The notes under the pieces: generated by a model | Told to the model about the DNA's origin: nothing | The model's input: only the letters and a program-made list of their open reading frames with translations | The model's database searches: none | Source: Methanobacteriota archaeon | GTDB lineage: Archaea; Micrarchaeota; Micrarchaeia; Anstonellales; J096 | Assembly (NCBI GenBank): GCA_003694965.1 | Contig: RFJG01000045.1 | Span: forward strand, 1-8,659 | Direction of reading: 5' to 3' | DNA: 8,659 nt | Shown here: positions 1-6,351 of the stretch, in pieces | How the letters are laid out: every line of letters begins with the position of its first letter | Position numbering within the stretch: the stretch's first letter is position 1 | Made by a program: the position numbers and the translations under genes

Positions 1-14
1 AGCATATTCCTCAT
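1..14 (-). CDS. rpl6: Ribosomal protein L6 (uL6), first codons only
   Basis: Only the first codons (MRNM) are in the window; the gene continues past the left edge. A GAGGTG Shine-Dalgarno at 20-25 overlaps the stop codon of S8 and lies 5 bases from the ATG at 14-12. A second in-frame ATG at 5-3 is too far from that site to be preferred. The identity is inferred from position: L6 follows S8 in archaeal spc clusters. The residues themselves are too few to identify the protein. Confidence 0.6.
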
Positions 15-23
15 AATTGCACC

Positions 24-410
24 TCAGAACACATAGGCTATGAGCCTCCCTCCGAGCTTCTGTTCCCTAGCTTCTTCATTAGTTATTACTCCCTTGGGGG
101 TTGTCACTATAAGACGGCCATAGCCGATTGCGGGCAAGTACATTGCTTCTATTGTATACCACTCGTGCTTCTTTACGGGCTTGTTGGGCTTTATGACTGC
201 AAGCTCTTTTATGGCTCCCTTGAGCTTAACCTCCAATCTTCCACCCTTGCCATCCTCTACTTTCTCAACGCTCTCAACATAGCCGTGGTCACGGAGCTGT
301 ATGAGGACATTCTCAAGAAGTTTTGAGTACTTGACACTGCACTCTCTCTTGCCGTTCCTATCATAAAGTTTTATCTTGTTAAGAGCATCTGCTAATATGT
401 CAACTGCCAT
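24..410 (-). CDS. rps8: 30S ribosomal protein S8 (uS8)
   Basis: A small-subunit protein that binds the central domain of 16S rRNA early in assembly. The product has 128 residues, close to the usual archaeal length of about 130. The N-terminus (MAVDILADALNKI) and the C-terminal part (GYGRLIVTTPKGVITNEEA, then GGRLIAYVF) are characteristic of archaeal S8, whose C-terminal domain carries the RNA-binding loop. The ATG at 410-408 is preceded by AGGTGAAAAT, a Shine-Dalgarno that overlaps the TGA of S14, so translation of the two genes is probably coupled. The next gene (L6) begins 9 bases beyond the stop. Nothing is unusual in length or in the conserved C-terminus. Confidence 0.96.
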   Translation of the reverse strand: MAVDILADALNKIKLYDRNGKRECSVKYSKLLENVLIQLRDHGYVESVEKVEDGKGGRLEVKLKGAIKELAVIKPNKPVKKHEWYTIEAMYLPAIGYGRLIVTTPKGVITNEEAREQKLGGRLIAYVF

Positions 411-414
411 ATTT

Positions 415-597
415 TCACCTCTCCTTCCAGAAGCCTATGGCTTCTCCAACTTCCCTGAAGCATCTCCTGCATAGATTAAGGTCGTATTTCCTTATGAGGC
501 CCTTGACAGTGCCGCACCTTGAGCACTTCCTGTTGCCTTTCCCTTTTTTTGATGAAAGGCTCTTGAGCCTCTTAACCTCTTCTTCATTCTTTGCCAT
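415..597 (-). CDS. rps14: 30S ribosomal protein S14, zinc-binding type (uS14)
   Basis: A small-subunit head protein of 60 residues when started at the ATG at 597. It has a four-cysteine zinc site: C25 and C28 in KCSRCG, and C43 and C46 in LCRRC. The C-terminal tail FREVGEAIGFWKER matches archaeal S14, which is usually 50-56 residues; the extra residues here are a Lys/Glu-rich N-terminal extension. The frame is open back to a TTG at 618, but that start would overlap the end of L5. The ATG at 597 has GAGGA at 610-606 with ordinary spacing. It sits between L5 and S8 as in other archaeal spc clusters, 4 bases before S8. Confidence 0.94.
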   Translation of the reverse strand: MAKNEEEVKRLKSLSSKKGKGNRKCSRCGTVKGLIRKYDLNLCRRCFREVGEAIGFWKER

Positions 598-601
598 AAC
601 A

Positions 602-1126
602 TCATTCCTCCGTCTCAACAGAGAATGTTTCCTTCATAAAGGCTATAGCCTCATCCTTGGAAACCCTCTGGTTCTTGCCAACTCTGGCTCTCCTCATTTT
701 CCTCCTTGAAACCCTCACTCCGGGTTTCTTGATTGTCAAAGCAACATCAAAACCAAACATACCTATGTTGGGGTCGTATTTCATGCCCGGAACATCTATG
801 TACTCCTCTATGCCAAAGGAAACATTGCCACTATTGTCGTAGTTCCTGGCCTTGAGTTTCCCTCTTTTAACAGAGAGTAACCTCTTGACAAGTTCCTCGC
901 CTTCCTTACCCCTTAGTGTTACCTTGACACCTATGGGAAGGCCTGGCCTTATACCAAAAGTGGGGATCCTCTTCTTTGCCTTTGTCCTTACTGGCTTCTT
1001 GTTGGTTAGCTTCCTTAGGAGCTCTTCTGCATTGTCCAGCCTCTCCCCAGGCTCTCCTATCCCCATGTTAATAGTAACTTTCTCAAGCCTTGGCTTGCTC
1101 ATAGCATTGACTTTCTCTTCTGCCAT
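602..1126 (-). CDS. rpl5: 50S ribosomal protein L5 (uL5)
   Basis: A large-subunit protein that binds 5S rRNA and contacts the P-site tRNA and the small-subunit head. The product has 174 residues from the ATG at 1126. Recognisable segments are RLEKVTINMGIGEPGERLDN near the N-terminus, KPVRTKAKKRIPTFGIRPG, the RNA-contacting part VKVTLRGKEGEELVKRLL, and ARNYDNSGNVSFGIEEYIDV. The open frame extends to 1150, but that would overlap the end of S4e by more than 20 bases. The chosen ATG has a GGGGTGG Shine-Dalgarno at 1137-1131 and lies one base after the S4e stop. The N-terminus (MAEEKVNAMSKPRLEKV) is a few residues longer than many archaeal L5 proteins; a start at the internal Met is possible but has less support. 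Confidence 0.95.
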   Translation of the reverse strand: MAEEKVNAMSKPRLEKVTINMGIGEPGERLDNAEELLRKLTNKKPVRTKAKKRIPTFGIRPGLPIGVKVTLRGKEGEELVKRLLSVKRGKLKARNYDNSGNVSFGIEEYIDVPGMKYDPNIGMFGFDVALTIKKPGVRVSRRKMRRARVGKNQRVSKDEAIAFMKETFSVETEE

Positions 1127-1127
1127 A

Positions 1128-1823
1128 TTACCACCCCTCAGGTAGAGCAAAGAGATAGCTGCTCTTTGTTATGACTTCCTTGCCATCACTCTCAAGGACA
1201 GCTTCTTTGGAGGTTCCCTTTATCTTTTGCTCTTTGAGCCTCGCCTTAAGGCCTGCGTGCTTTCCTTCTATAACTAAACAATTAGCCCCCTCTGTAAGTG
1301 GGATATGTTTGACAACCTCTCTCTTATCCAAAGATACTAAGAGCACATCACCAAGTTTGTATGCCTTGTCTTTCACTACCATCGTTGTCCCATCGTGGAA
1401 TGTTAGTTGGAATTCATCCTTGCTTATGCTCTTCTTCCTCTTTATCTTGAGGGGCTTCTCGTTCTCTGTTCCCTTCGCTGCTTCAACAGGAGAGAGCTTG
1501 CCATCACTACCTATAGCGACTCTATAAACCTTGTCTCCCTCTATTGCTATTGTGTCCATGAGACCAACCGGGAACCTCTTATCTCTCCTTTCCTTGCCAT
1601 CCACTTTGACAGCACCTTTGGAGAGTATAAAAGAGGTCTCCCTAGCGTTAGTAGTTACTCCTATCACATCACGCAGGAGCGAAACTAAGGAAATGCTCCT
1701 ATCTCCTGTGTGTGGCCCAGGCAAGGGCTTTGCTATGAATGTGTATTTCTTCTTGCTCTTTATGGGAACATGCTTTGAGGCCGCGAGCCTCTTAAGATGT
1801 CTTCTTCCTCCTCTTTTTGCCAT
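1128..1823 (-). CDS. rps4e: 30S ribosomal protein S4e (eS4)
   Basis: A small-subunit protein present only in archaea and eukaryotes, and so the clearest lineage marker in the window. From the ATG at 1823 it has 231 residues. The N-terminal block MAKRGGRRHLKRLAA is typical of the family. An S4-type RNA-binding domain spans about residues 44-92 (SLVSLLRDVIGVTTNARET onward). The central S4e domain follows, and a KOW-like segment (NCLVIEGKHAGLKARL) spans about 171-195. A TTG at 1838 would lengthen the N-terminus by five residues and overlap L24; the ATG at 1823 gives the family N-terminus and is preferred. It lies 4 bases after the L24 stop and one base before L5, its usual archaeal position. Confidence 0.96.
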   Translation of the reverse strand: MAKRGGRRHLKRLAASKHVPIKSKKKYTFIAKPLPGPHTGDRSISLVSLLRDVIGVTTNARETSFILSKGAVKVDGKERRDKRFPVGLMDTIAIEGDKVYRVAIGSDGKLSPVEAAKGTENEKPLKIKRKKSISKDEFQLTFHDGTTMVVKDKAYKLGDVLLVSLDKREVVKHIPLTEGANCLVIEGKHAGLKARLKEQKIKGTSKEAVLESDGKEVITKSSYLFALPEGW

Positions 1824-1827
1824 GTTT

Positions 1828-2145
1828 TCACGCTCCAACTGAGATTATGATGAGATTGGAAGGGCTGAGAGGCTTAGGCTTCTCCTGTCCCTTAGCACTT
1901 GTCATCGTTATGCCTTCCACATAGGCCACTCCATTAACATAGGAAACACGAAGAACTGCTCCTTCCTTGCCTCTATGCTTTCCTCTCACTACCCTAACCT
2001 TGTATCCTTTCTTGAGAGGAACAGCTCTCTTGCCAACAGACTCTCTTATGTCCTTAGCAACATGCGCACTAACGAGAGACCTCCTCCTGTGGAGTGGCAT
2101 TGTATAGAGCTTCTTCCTCTCCTTTCTTGGACTTGCTTTCCTCAT
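1828..2145 (-). CDS. rpl24: 50S ribosomal protein L24 (uL24), archaeal L24/L26 type
   Basis: An assembly-initiating large-subunit protein that binds 23S rRNA. It has 105 residues from the ATG at 2145. The N-terminal region RKERKKLYTMPLHRRRSLVS followed by HVAKDIRESVGKRAVPLKKG is typical of archaeal L24. A KOW motif follows at about residues 46-75 (KVRVVRGKHRGKEGAVLRV), and the C-terminal part includes LSPSNLIII. Two in-frame GTG codons at 2157 and 2154 could add four residues. However, the bases from 2155 to 2150 (GGTGAT) form a good Shine-Dalgarno 4 bases before the ATG at 2145, so the GTGs are more likely part of the ribosome-binding site. It begins 19 bases after the L14 stop. Confidence 0.95.
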   Translation of the reverse strand: MRKASPRKERKKLYTMPLHRRRSLVSAHVAKDIRESVGKRAVPLKKGYKVRVVRGKHRGKEGAVLRVSYVNGVAYVEGITMTSAKGQEKPKPLSPSNLIIISVGA

Positions 2146-2164
2146 AAGTATCACCACTAACTTG

Positions 2165-2563
2165 TTAAACTACACCAGGAGCAACTGCTCCAACTTTCGG
2201 GAACCTCTCAACGACTTCCCTGGCAACAACGCCCTTTATCTCTGTCCCTTGTGGTATTCCCTCATCATTGACGAGGACTGCCGCGTTGTCCTCAAACGCA
2301 ACTCTCCAGCCGTTAGCCCTCTTGAACTCCTTCTTCTGCCTTATTATAACTGCCTTAACTACTGTTCCCTTGATGGAAGGGTCTCCCTTGATAACAGAAC
2401 AGATTACGAGATCTCCTATCCCGGCTTTGGGGTTCCTGCCCCTAACTCCCTTGTAGCCAACAACACCTATTATCTTGAGTTCCTTAGCCTTTGTGTTGTC
2501 GTTGCACTTCATCTTTGTGCCAAGGGTCATCGTCTTGGTTATTGATGATGCTATTGCCTTCAT
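2165..2563 (-). CDS. rpl14: 50S ribosomal protein L14 (uL14)
   Basis: A large-subunit protein at the subunit interface. The 132-residue product matches archaeal L14 along its whole length. Diagnostic segments are MKCNDNTKAKELKIIGVVGY, GVRGRNPKAGIGDLVICSV, VIIRQKKEFKRANGWRVAF, EDNAAVLVNDEGIPQGTEIKG and PVAREVV-like residues (VVAREVVERFP) near the C-terminus. The ATG at 2563 overlaps the S17 stop codon in an ATGA arrangement, which indicates translational coupling. Codon 18 is another ATG (MKCNDN), but the longer form covers the normal archaeal N-terminus. Length, order and sequence agree, so confidence is high. Confidence 0.97.
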   Translation of the reverse strand: MKAIASSITKTMTLGTKMKCNDNTKAKELKIIGVVGYKGVRGRNPKAGIGDLVICSVIKGDPSIKGTVVKAVIIRQKKEFKRANGWRVAFEDNAAVLVNDEGIPQGTEIKGVVAREVVERFPKVGAVAPGVV

Positions 2564-2871
2564 TCCTCATCCCTCTTGATAACTCTCGTAACAACCCAAG
2601 ATTTTGTCTTGCTTATCTTCCTTGTCTGTCCTATCTCTACAAAATCTCCTTCTTTTATGTCAACATTGTCGGGAACGTGAGCTGCTATCTTGCTCCTAAC
2701 CTTTGCCCACCTGCTATACTTGGCAATCTTCTTTACTAGTTCCCTCTCAACAGTGACTGTCTTCCTTCTCTTTTTGCTTATAACTCTACCAGTAATATAC
2801 ATACCTCTCGGTAGGAGGCTTTCCTGCTTGAGACCTTGCTCCAATTGCTTGTTTATGTCCTCTATGGCCAT
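2560..2871 (-). CDS. rps17: 30S ribosomal protein S17 (uS17), without cysteines
   Basis: A primary 16S rRNA-binding protein of the small subunit with an OB fold. The product has 103 residues. The core is clear: YITGRVISKKRRKTVTVERE, RSKIAAHVPDNVDIKEGDFV, and the C-terminal block KISKTKSWVVTRVI. The ATG at 2871 is preceded by AAGAGGTG at 2884-2877. It is the first ribosomal gene after the 160-base leader, and its TGA overlaps the ATG of L14. One oddity: archaeal S17 proteins commonly carry a CxxxxCPFHG segment before the core and a further cysteine after the HxP segment. Here the N-terminal stretch is KQLEQGLKQESLLPRG and the protein has no cysteine at all. This is a lineage-specific change, not a truncation. 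Confidence 0.95.
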   Translation of the reverse strand: MAIEDINKQLEQGLKQESLLPRGMYITGRVISKKRRKTVTVERELVKKIAKYSRWAKVRSKIAAHVPDNVDIKEGDFVEIGQTRKISKTKSWVVTRVIKRDEE

Positions 2872-2876
2872 ATATT

Positions 2877-2884
2877 CACCTCTT
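2877..2884 (-). promoter_or_regulatory. Shine-Dalgarno of S17, next to a hairpin
   Basis: AAGAGGTG lies 5 bases before the S17 ATG. Its first base is also the last base of the 7-bp hairpin at 2884-2900, so the accessibility of this site could depend on that hairpin. Confidence 0.75.
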
Positions 2885-2900
2885 GAAGCTTAGAGCTTCA
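2884..2900 (-). promoter_or_regulatory. 7-bp hairpin beside the S17 ribosome-binding site
   Basis: A perfect inverted repeat: on the minus strand TGAAGCT, loop CTA, AGCTTCA. It sits directly upstream of the S17 Shine-Dalgarno. It has no U-tract after it and lies inside a leader, so it is unlikely to be a terminator. The stop codon (2892-2890) of the possible leader ORF falls within it, so a ribosome reaching that stop would open the hairpin. Confidence 0.5.
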
Positions 2901-2970
2901 TAAAGCCTGGGAACAACAAGAACTCCCGGATTTCTAACCCGGGGTTAGCCACGATGGCTAGTCCTCCCAT
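2890..2970 (-). CDS. Possible 26-residue leader peptide before S17
   Basis: An ATG at 2970-2968 opens a frame of 26 codons (begins MGGLAIVANPG, ends FLLFPGFMKL) that closes with TAA at 2892-2890. It is hydrophobic and I recognise no family. The ATG has no Shine-Dalgarno and lies about 6-8 bases after the predicted transcription start, which would suit near-leaderless initiation, common in archaea. Against it: the frame has no stop upstream until inside the preceding gene, it is short enough to be chance, and the same bases form several inverted repeats that already explain the stretch as structured RNA. It could be a regulatory leader peptide, a remnant of a lost gene such as L29 or Rnp1 (no similarity visible), or nothing. 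Confidence 0.25.
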   Translation of the reverse strand: MGGLAIVANPGLEIREFLLFPGFMKL

Positions 2971-2976
2971 AAGGCT
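2904..2976 (-). ncRNA. Putative structured leader RNA of the ribosomal operon
   Basis: About 73 bases of minus-strand sequence fold on paper into a three-way junction. P1 pairs AGCC (2976-2973) with GGCT (2907-2904), then TGGGA (2969-2965) with TCCCA (2912-2908), leaving a three-base bulge. P2 pairs TAGCCA (2960-2955) with TGGCTA (2951-2946) around a three-base loop. P3 pairs CCCGG (2943-2939) with CCGGG (2929-2925) around nine bases. The 5' end coincides with the transcription start expected from the TATA-like element at 2999-3007. An alternative hairpin can form between GGGA (2927-2924) and TCCC (2912-2909), competing with P1 and P3. I do not recognise an Rfam family. It could be a ribosomal-protein-binding autoregulatory leader, a riboswitch-like element or a processed small RNA. 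Confidence 0.45.
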
Positions 2977-2998
2977 GGATTCTATATTAATAGTAGGG

Positions 2999-3007
2999 TT
3001 TATAAAT
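2999..3007 (-). promoter_or_regulatory. TATA-like promoter element for the ribosomal operon
   Basis: The minus strand reads ATTTATAAA, a close match to an archaeal TATA box, in the only long intergenic gap. Transcription about 25 bases downstream would start near 2976-2978, at the edge of the structured leader. No clear purine-rich BRE is visible just upstream. A second AT-rich run (ATTAATATA, around 2983-2991) is an alternative, but its start would fall inside the inverted repeats. The sequence ahead of the box is pyrimidine-rich (3007-3020) and may also serve as a weak U-tract terminator for the upstream gene. Confidence 0.5.
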
Positions 3008-3031
3008 GAAATGGAAAAGTGGCACAACTTA

Positions 3032-6000
3032 CTATTCTGTCTTAATGTTGGAAGCTTTAAAGCCCATTAGCACAGGAATGGATTGCTTAATTGCCTTTAC
3101 TAAGGAATCGTCTTCCTCTCCTTTTGATAATACAACAACGCCCTCATCGAGCCTCTTTTCCACAGCATCCTTAACTGAAAAATCATCGACCTCTGGAGCA
3201 GCATATATCATGGAAACGCCCACATCTGACATACCACCTTTGACTAGGTGAGAGTCGCTCCTATATTTCTCTATGAACTCGGCAAATGAGGCTATCGCAT
3301 TAGAAACGCCAACAGCATCCCCGCTATTATCTCCAAAATCTGTGAAGTAGAGGATGAGAATTGAGGGGTTGAGTGCAGCTTTGTTCCTGAATATCATCTC
3401 ATTGGTTTCCTTCTCCACCTCCTTTATTGTTGATTCAAATGCTTCCACCATGCCAACAAGGTCGGTCCCACCGCCAAGTGGCTCAAATGAAAAAGAGACA
3501 GTAACAGTGTTCTTGCTACTCTCGTATGTGAAAGAGCTCGCATCATACTCCAGGACAATGTTCTTGTCCATTGTCGCTGTTGAGAAGAGCTTGAGTTTTA
3601 TGTTGGCATCTCTCATTATTTCCTTAAGTTCGTCAAATGCAGCGAAGAGAGCAAGAGCATGTGTTAAACTCAAATCTTCTCTATAACCCTCCATAGAGCC
3701 ACTTGTGTCTATGCCAACATATATTGTTATTGGCCTCTGTTCCAACTCAGAACCTTCTCTCAGGAATTCTGTCTTTGTTTTCATTAGGAAATCTGGCTTG
3801 CCAGCACCCCCCTCGTATATAAACTTAACGAGCCTCTTGGGTTCTGCATTAGTGCCCTTCTTTCCGAAAATAGTTTCCTTCTTTATGGAGCCTTCATATA
3901 AATTAGATAGGGCGTTCTTATACTTAAGAACAAGAGAACGTGGTATGGATATTGTTCTGGATTGTTGAGGAGGAATTTTAATCCTCTCCTTCCCTTCTCC
4001 CTTTGTAGGAGCAATATTTTGCTTGGGCACTTCTTCACCCAGCTTGGCTTTTCCCTTCCTTATAGCATCAGTGAGTGATTTTGGAAGTCCTTCTTGCTCC
4101 TCTTCCTCCTCTCCTTGTCCTGCGCCTTGTCCCTCCTGCTCTTCTCCTTGTTGAGCTTGACCTTGGCCTTGTTGAGCTTGGGGCTCCTGGAACGGATTGG
4201 CTGGACCTGGCATTTTCTTTCCTTTACCTCCTTTCATAGGAGGCATTTCAGGAACTTCTTCCTCAAAGAATGCCATCATTGCCATATACTCCAAAGCGGC
4301 TGCGAAGCTCTCATTTGAGAAGTTCTCTCTAATAACATTGCCATTTTTATCAAACCTTACTAAATTATTAGTTAACCTCTCAATCTCTTGAGCGAATATA
4401 TTTTCATAGGAGAAGTCCTCAAATACATCTCGGAAAAGTGCTGGACCAAGTTTGGTCATATAAAGGAGCAAGTTTGTAGAATCAACCTTCTTCTCCTTTT
4501 GTTCAAATGTAGATGCGGCCATCTCAAAAGCCCTCCTGTAGTCTTTTGCAGAGGTAAACAATAGAACATACTGGCCAAACCTGTATAATGCTTGCAATTC
4601 TCTCAGCTTGTCCCTGTTAGAACCATAATCAAGCCCCTCATCCGAATCTAATTTGATAAATGTGTTGTCTATCCTATAATCCTCAACGATATTGTTTAGT
4701 ATTTGTAAGAACAATAGGCCGTTCTGGTTCGATAATGCATTAATCATTTTTTTAACATACTTATCATCTTTGTGAGGTTCTGCTTTTGACAAGAAAATAC
4801 TCTGGAACTCTTGTTGTAGCTCCAACATTGTTGCTGTTTTTGTTTTTATTCGCTTTGCCATATTTTTTATTGCTTCCTCCAATGAGGTGTTGAGCAGCTC
4901 TGAAACTAGCTTAAGAGATTTCTCCTTACCTCTGTATAATTTAGGAAACTTGCCTTTATGGGCCAAGAGATCTATTGATGGTTGCCAAGAAAGGTTTACC
5001 TTAAATGTTCCCAATTGGATGTGGTTCTTCTCGTGTGCCATGTGCCTAAAATATTGGAAATTGTTGAGATGTCTTGTGTTAAAGAGGTTCAAGTAAGGTA
5101 GAAGGTAGATGTAGTTGCCATCAGTAGAGGCAACAGCAAATTGTCCCCCTTGTGTGCCATCTGTAAAAGTTATAATACTGTCCCAATAGCTCATTATCTT
5201 TCTTATGGGTTGCCCTTCTATCCAATCATTTATATAAAAGTCAACAGTCCTAGCAGGAAATTCAGAGTTAGCTGGAACGACATCTGGCATTATGCTGACT
5301 TTCTTTTCTTTCATCTCCTTTATAATGAATTGGGATAAAATGTCTTTTGGGACATCTCTCTTATCCAGAGATTGAAGGGCAGATTTATTAGTAAAGGCAT
5401 TAGAAAGCAGCCTCTCCCTAAGAGATTGGAAGGAAATTTGCTCAGTTATCCACCACACATTCCTATATGGAACATCCTTATAGAATTTTAGACCTTCTAC
5501 AACATTATTTATGGAAGGTTCAACCCTATGCGCTGGCTTTTGCAACGATTGTAAATAAAATAACATGGACTCCTTGTAAGGCGATAACATGGGCATAAGG
5601 AATAACTCCTCATTAGCTAAGTATGCAGTAGTATCCTCAATAGGTTTGTCCTCCATCCTTGAAAACAATATCAATGATGCAAAGACCTCAAGCATTGCAG
5701 ATTTTCTATAATTAAGAATAACATATTTAGTAAGAGAACCAGGAAAGTCATCTGTAGTAAAGTAAGACATATAAGATGCTAAATGCTCGTCATATTTCTT
5801 CTCTCTTATCTCCTGAGCAAGGGCATCTGAAATAACTTTGTTTTTCTCAATTGCTGTAGTTGATGCTATACCTTCAAAGATGTCAGCAACGCTGTTGCGT
5901 ATGTATTCAATATCTTGCAGTTCTCCATAATCCTCCAAGAAAGAGATTATGGAATTTGCCGACCTTTGTATGGCCTGTTCTATGTAGCCAGAGAATTTGC

Positions 6001-6349
6001 CAACATCTAAACCAGTATCTGCTTCAACAGCTATGAGGACCTTATAGAGGTTTCTCGTATCTGCGATAAATTTTCTTATAGCAGCTCTTAGGTCTTTTCT
6101 CTGAAAGCGATGCATTGAAAGTTTTAAGGATTCCCTATAAGCAAGCCTAAGTGCTTGTTTTAGAAGCAAATTAGCTTCCTTGTCTATGTCTTTGCCTTCA
6201 AAGAGCTTGTGAAGAGACCCCTCTTCTGTGAAATATGTTAGGAAGGTAGTAAGGTTCTTACCGCCAACGCCACTAATTTCTAATTTCTCTTCAGCAAAAC
6301 CTGGTTTTATAGCAGCTCCTACATTTCTCTTCCTTGTTTTTTGTGCCAT
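3032..6349 (-). CDS. Large HExxH and von Willebrand A (MIDAS) protein, partner of an AAA+ ATPase
   Basis: A protein of about 1105 residues from the ATG at 6349 (a TTG at 6355 would add two); no signal peptide or membrane segment is evident. Residues 1-400 look mostly helical. A zincin-like motif, AHEKNHIQLG, has HExxH at 439-443 (bases 5035-5021). About 113 residues later comes NNIVEDYRIDN; its E556 or D557 could be the third metal ligand. Residues 700-755 are a linker rich in Gln, Glu and Gly. The C-terminal VWA domain has a full MIDAS: DTSGS at 881-885, Thr in GGGTDL near 962, and Asp in YFTDFGD near 1004. The layout recalls the predicted-peptidase/VWA family DUF2201 and the NorD/CobT/CbbO proteins that work with MoxR-type ATPases. 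Inferred role: substrate adaptor, possibly a protease, for the ATPase encoded two genes upstream. The start is 2 bases from the preceding stop. Confidence 0.8.
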   Translation of the reverse strand: MAQKTRKRNVGAAIKPGFAEEKLEISGVGGKNLTTFLTYFTEEGSLHKLFEGKDIDKEANLLLKQALRLAYRESLKLSMHRFQRKDLRAAIRKFIADTRNLYKVLIAVEADTGLDVGKFSGYIEQAIQRSANSIISFLEDYGELQDIEYIRNSVADIFEGIASTTAIEKNKVISDALAQEIREKKYDEHLASYMSYFTTDDFPGSLTKYVILNYRKSAMLEVFASLILFSRMEDKPIEDTTAYLANEELFLMPMLSPYKESMLFYLQSLQKPAHRVEPSINNVVEGLKFYKDVPYRNVWWITEQISFQSLRERLLSNAFTNKSALQSLDKRDVPKDILSQFIIKEMKEKKVSIMPDVVPANSEFPARTVDFYINDWIEGQPIRKIMSYWDSIITFTDGTQGGQFAVASTDGNYIYLLPYLNLFNTRHLNNFQYFRHMAHEKNHIQLGTFKVNLSWQPSIDLLAHKGKFPKLYRGKEKSLKLVSELLNTSLEEAIKNMAKRIKTKTATMLELQQEFQSIFLSKAEPHKDDKYVKKMINALSNQNGLLFLQILNNIVEDYRIDNTFIKLDSDEGLDYGSNRDKLRELQALYRFGQYVLLFTSAKDYRRAFEMAASTFEQKEKKVDSTNLLLYMTKLGPALFRDVFEDFSYENIFAQEIERLTNNLVRFDKNGNVIRENFSNESFAAALEYMAMMAFFEEEVPEMPPMKGGKGKKMPGPANPFQEPQAQQGQGQAQQGEEQEGQGAGQGEEEEEQEGLPKSLTDAIRKGKAKLGEEVPKQNIAPTKGEGKERIKIPPQQSRTISIPRSLVLKYKNALSNLYEGSIKKETIFGKKGTNAEPKRLVKFIYEGGAGKPDFLMKTKTEFLREGSELEQRPITIYVGIDTSGSMEGYREDLSLTHALALFAAFDELKEIMRDANIKLKLFSTATMDKNIVLEYDASSFTYESSKNTVTVSFSFEPLGGGTDLVGMVEAFESTIKEVEKETNEMIFRNKAALNPSILILYFTDFGDNSGDAVGVSNAIASFAEFIEKYRSDSHLVKGGMSDVGVSMIYAAPEVDDFSVKDAVEKRLDEGVVVLSKGEEDDSLVKAIKQSIPVLMGFKASNIKTE
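4085..4252 (-). repeat. Low-complexity Gln/Glu/Gly coding stretch in the VWA protein
   Basis: This stretch encodes about 56 residues with repeated units such as QAQQGQGQAQQG and EEQEGQGAGQGEEEEEQEG, after a short basic Gly/Lys patch (KGGKGKKMPG). It separates the metallopeptidase-like half from the VWA domain. Acidic, flexible linkers in the same place are known in CobT, NorD and midasin-type proteins. Such tracts change length easily by replication slippage. Confidence 0.7.
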
Positions 6350-6351
6350 TC

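Noticed and set aside
1171..1527. Plus-strand open frames opposite S4e and L5, among the longest over the ribosomal genes.
   Set aside because: They are antisense to well-recognised ribosomal proteins, overlap each other in different frames, and show Ser/Leu/Pro-rich shadow composition.
1828..2157. GTG starts for L24 at 2157 and 2154.
   Set aside because: Those bases form the GGTGAT ribosome-binding site for the ATG at 2145, which also gives the family's usual N-terminus.
2904..2976. tRNA gene: the stretch is 73 bases, and one arm resembles an anticodon arm on either strand (TTAGAAA loop on minus, TTTCTAA loop on plus).
   Set aside because: No T-arm with GTTCRA, no D-loop GG, no 7-bp acceptor stem, and the third hairpin has only a 3-base loop. 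The plus-strand reading also needs an A-C mismatch in the anticodon stem.
2904..2976. Box C/D or H/ACA guide RNA.
   Set aside because: No RUGAUGA and CUGA boxes and no terminal ACA with a suitable hairpin pocket on either strand.
3005..3030. Terminator after the VWA gene: minus strand has pyrimidine runs ACTTTTCCATTTCATTT.
   Set aside because: The U-runs are short and interrupted, and no hairpin precedes them. Archaeal U-tract termination is possible here but not supported enough for a separate feature.
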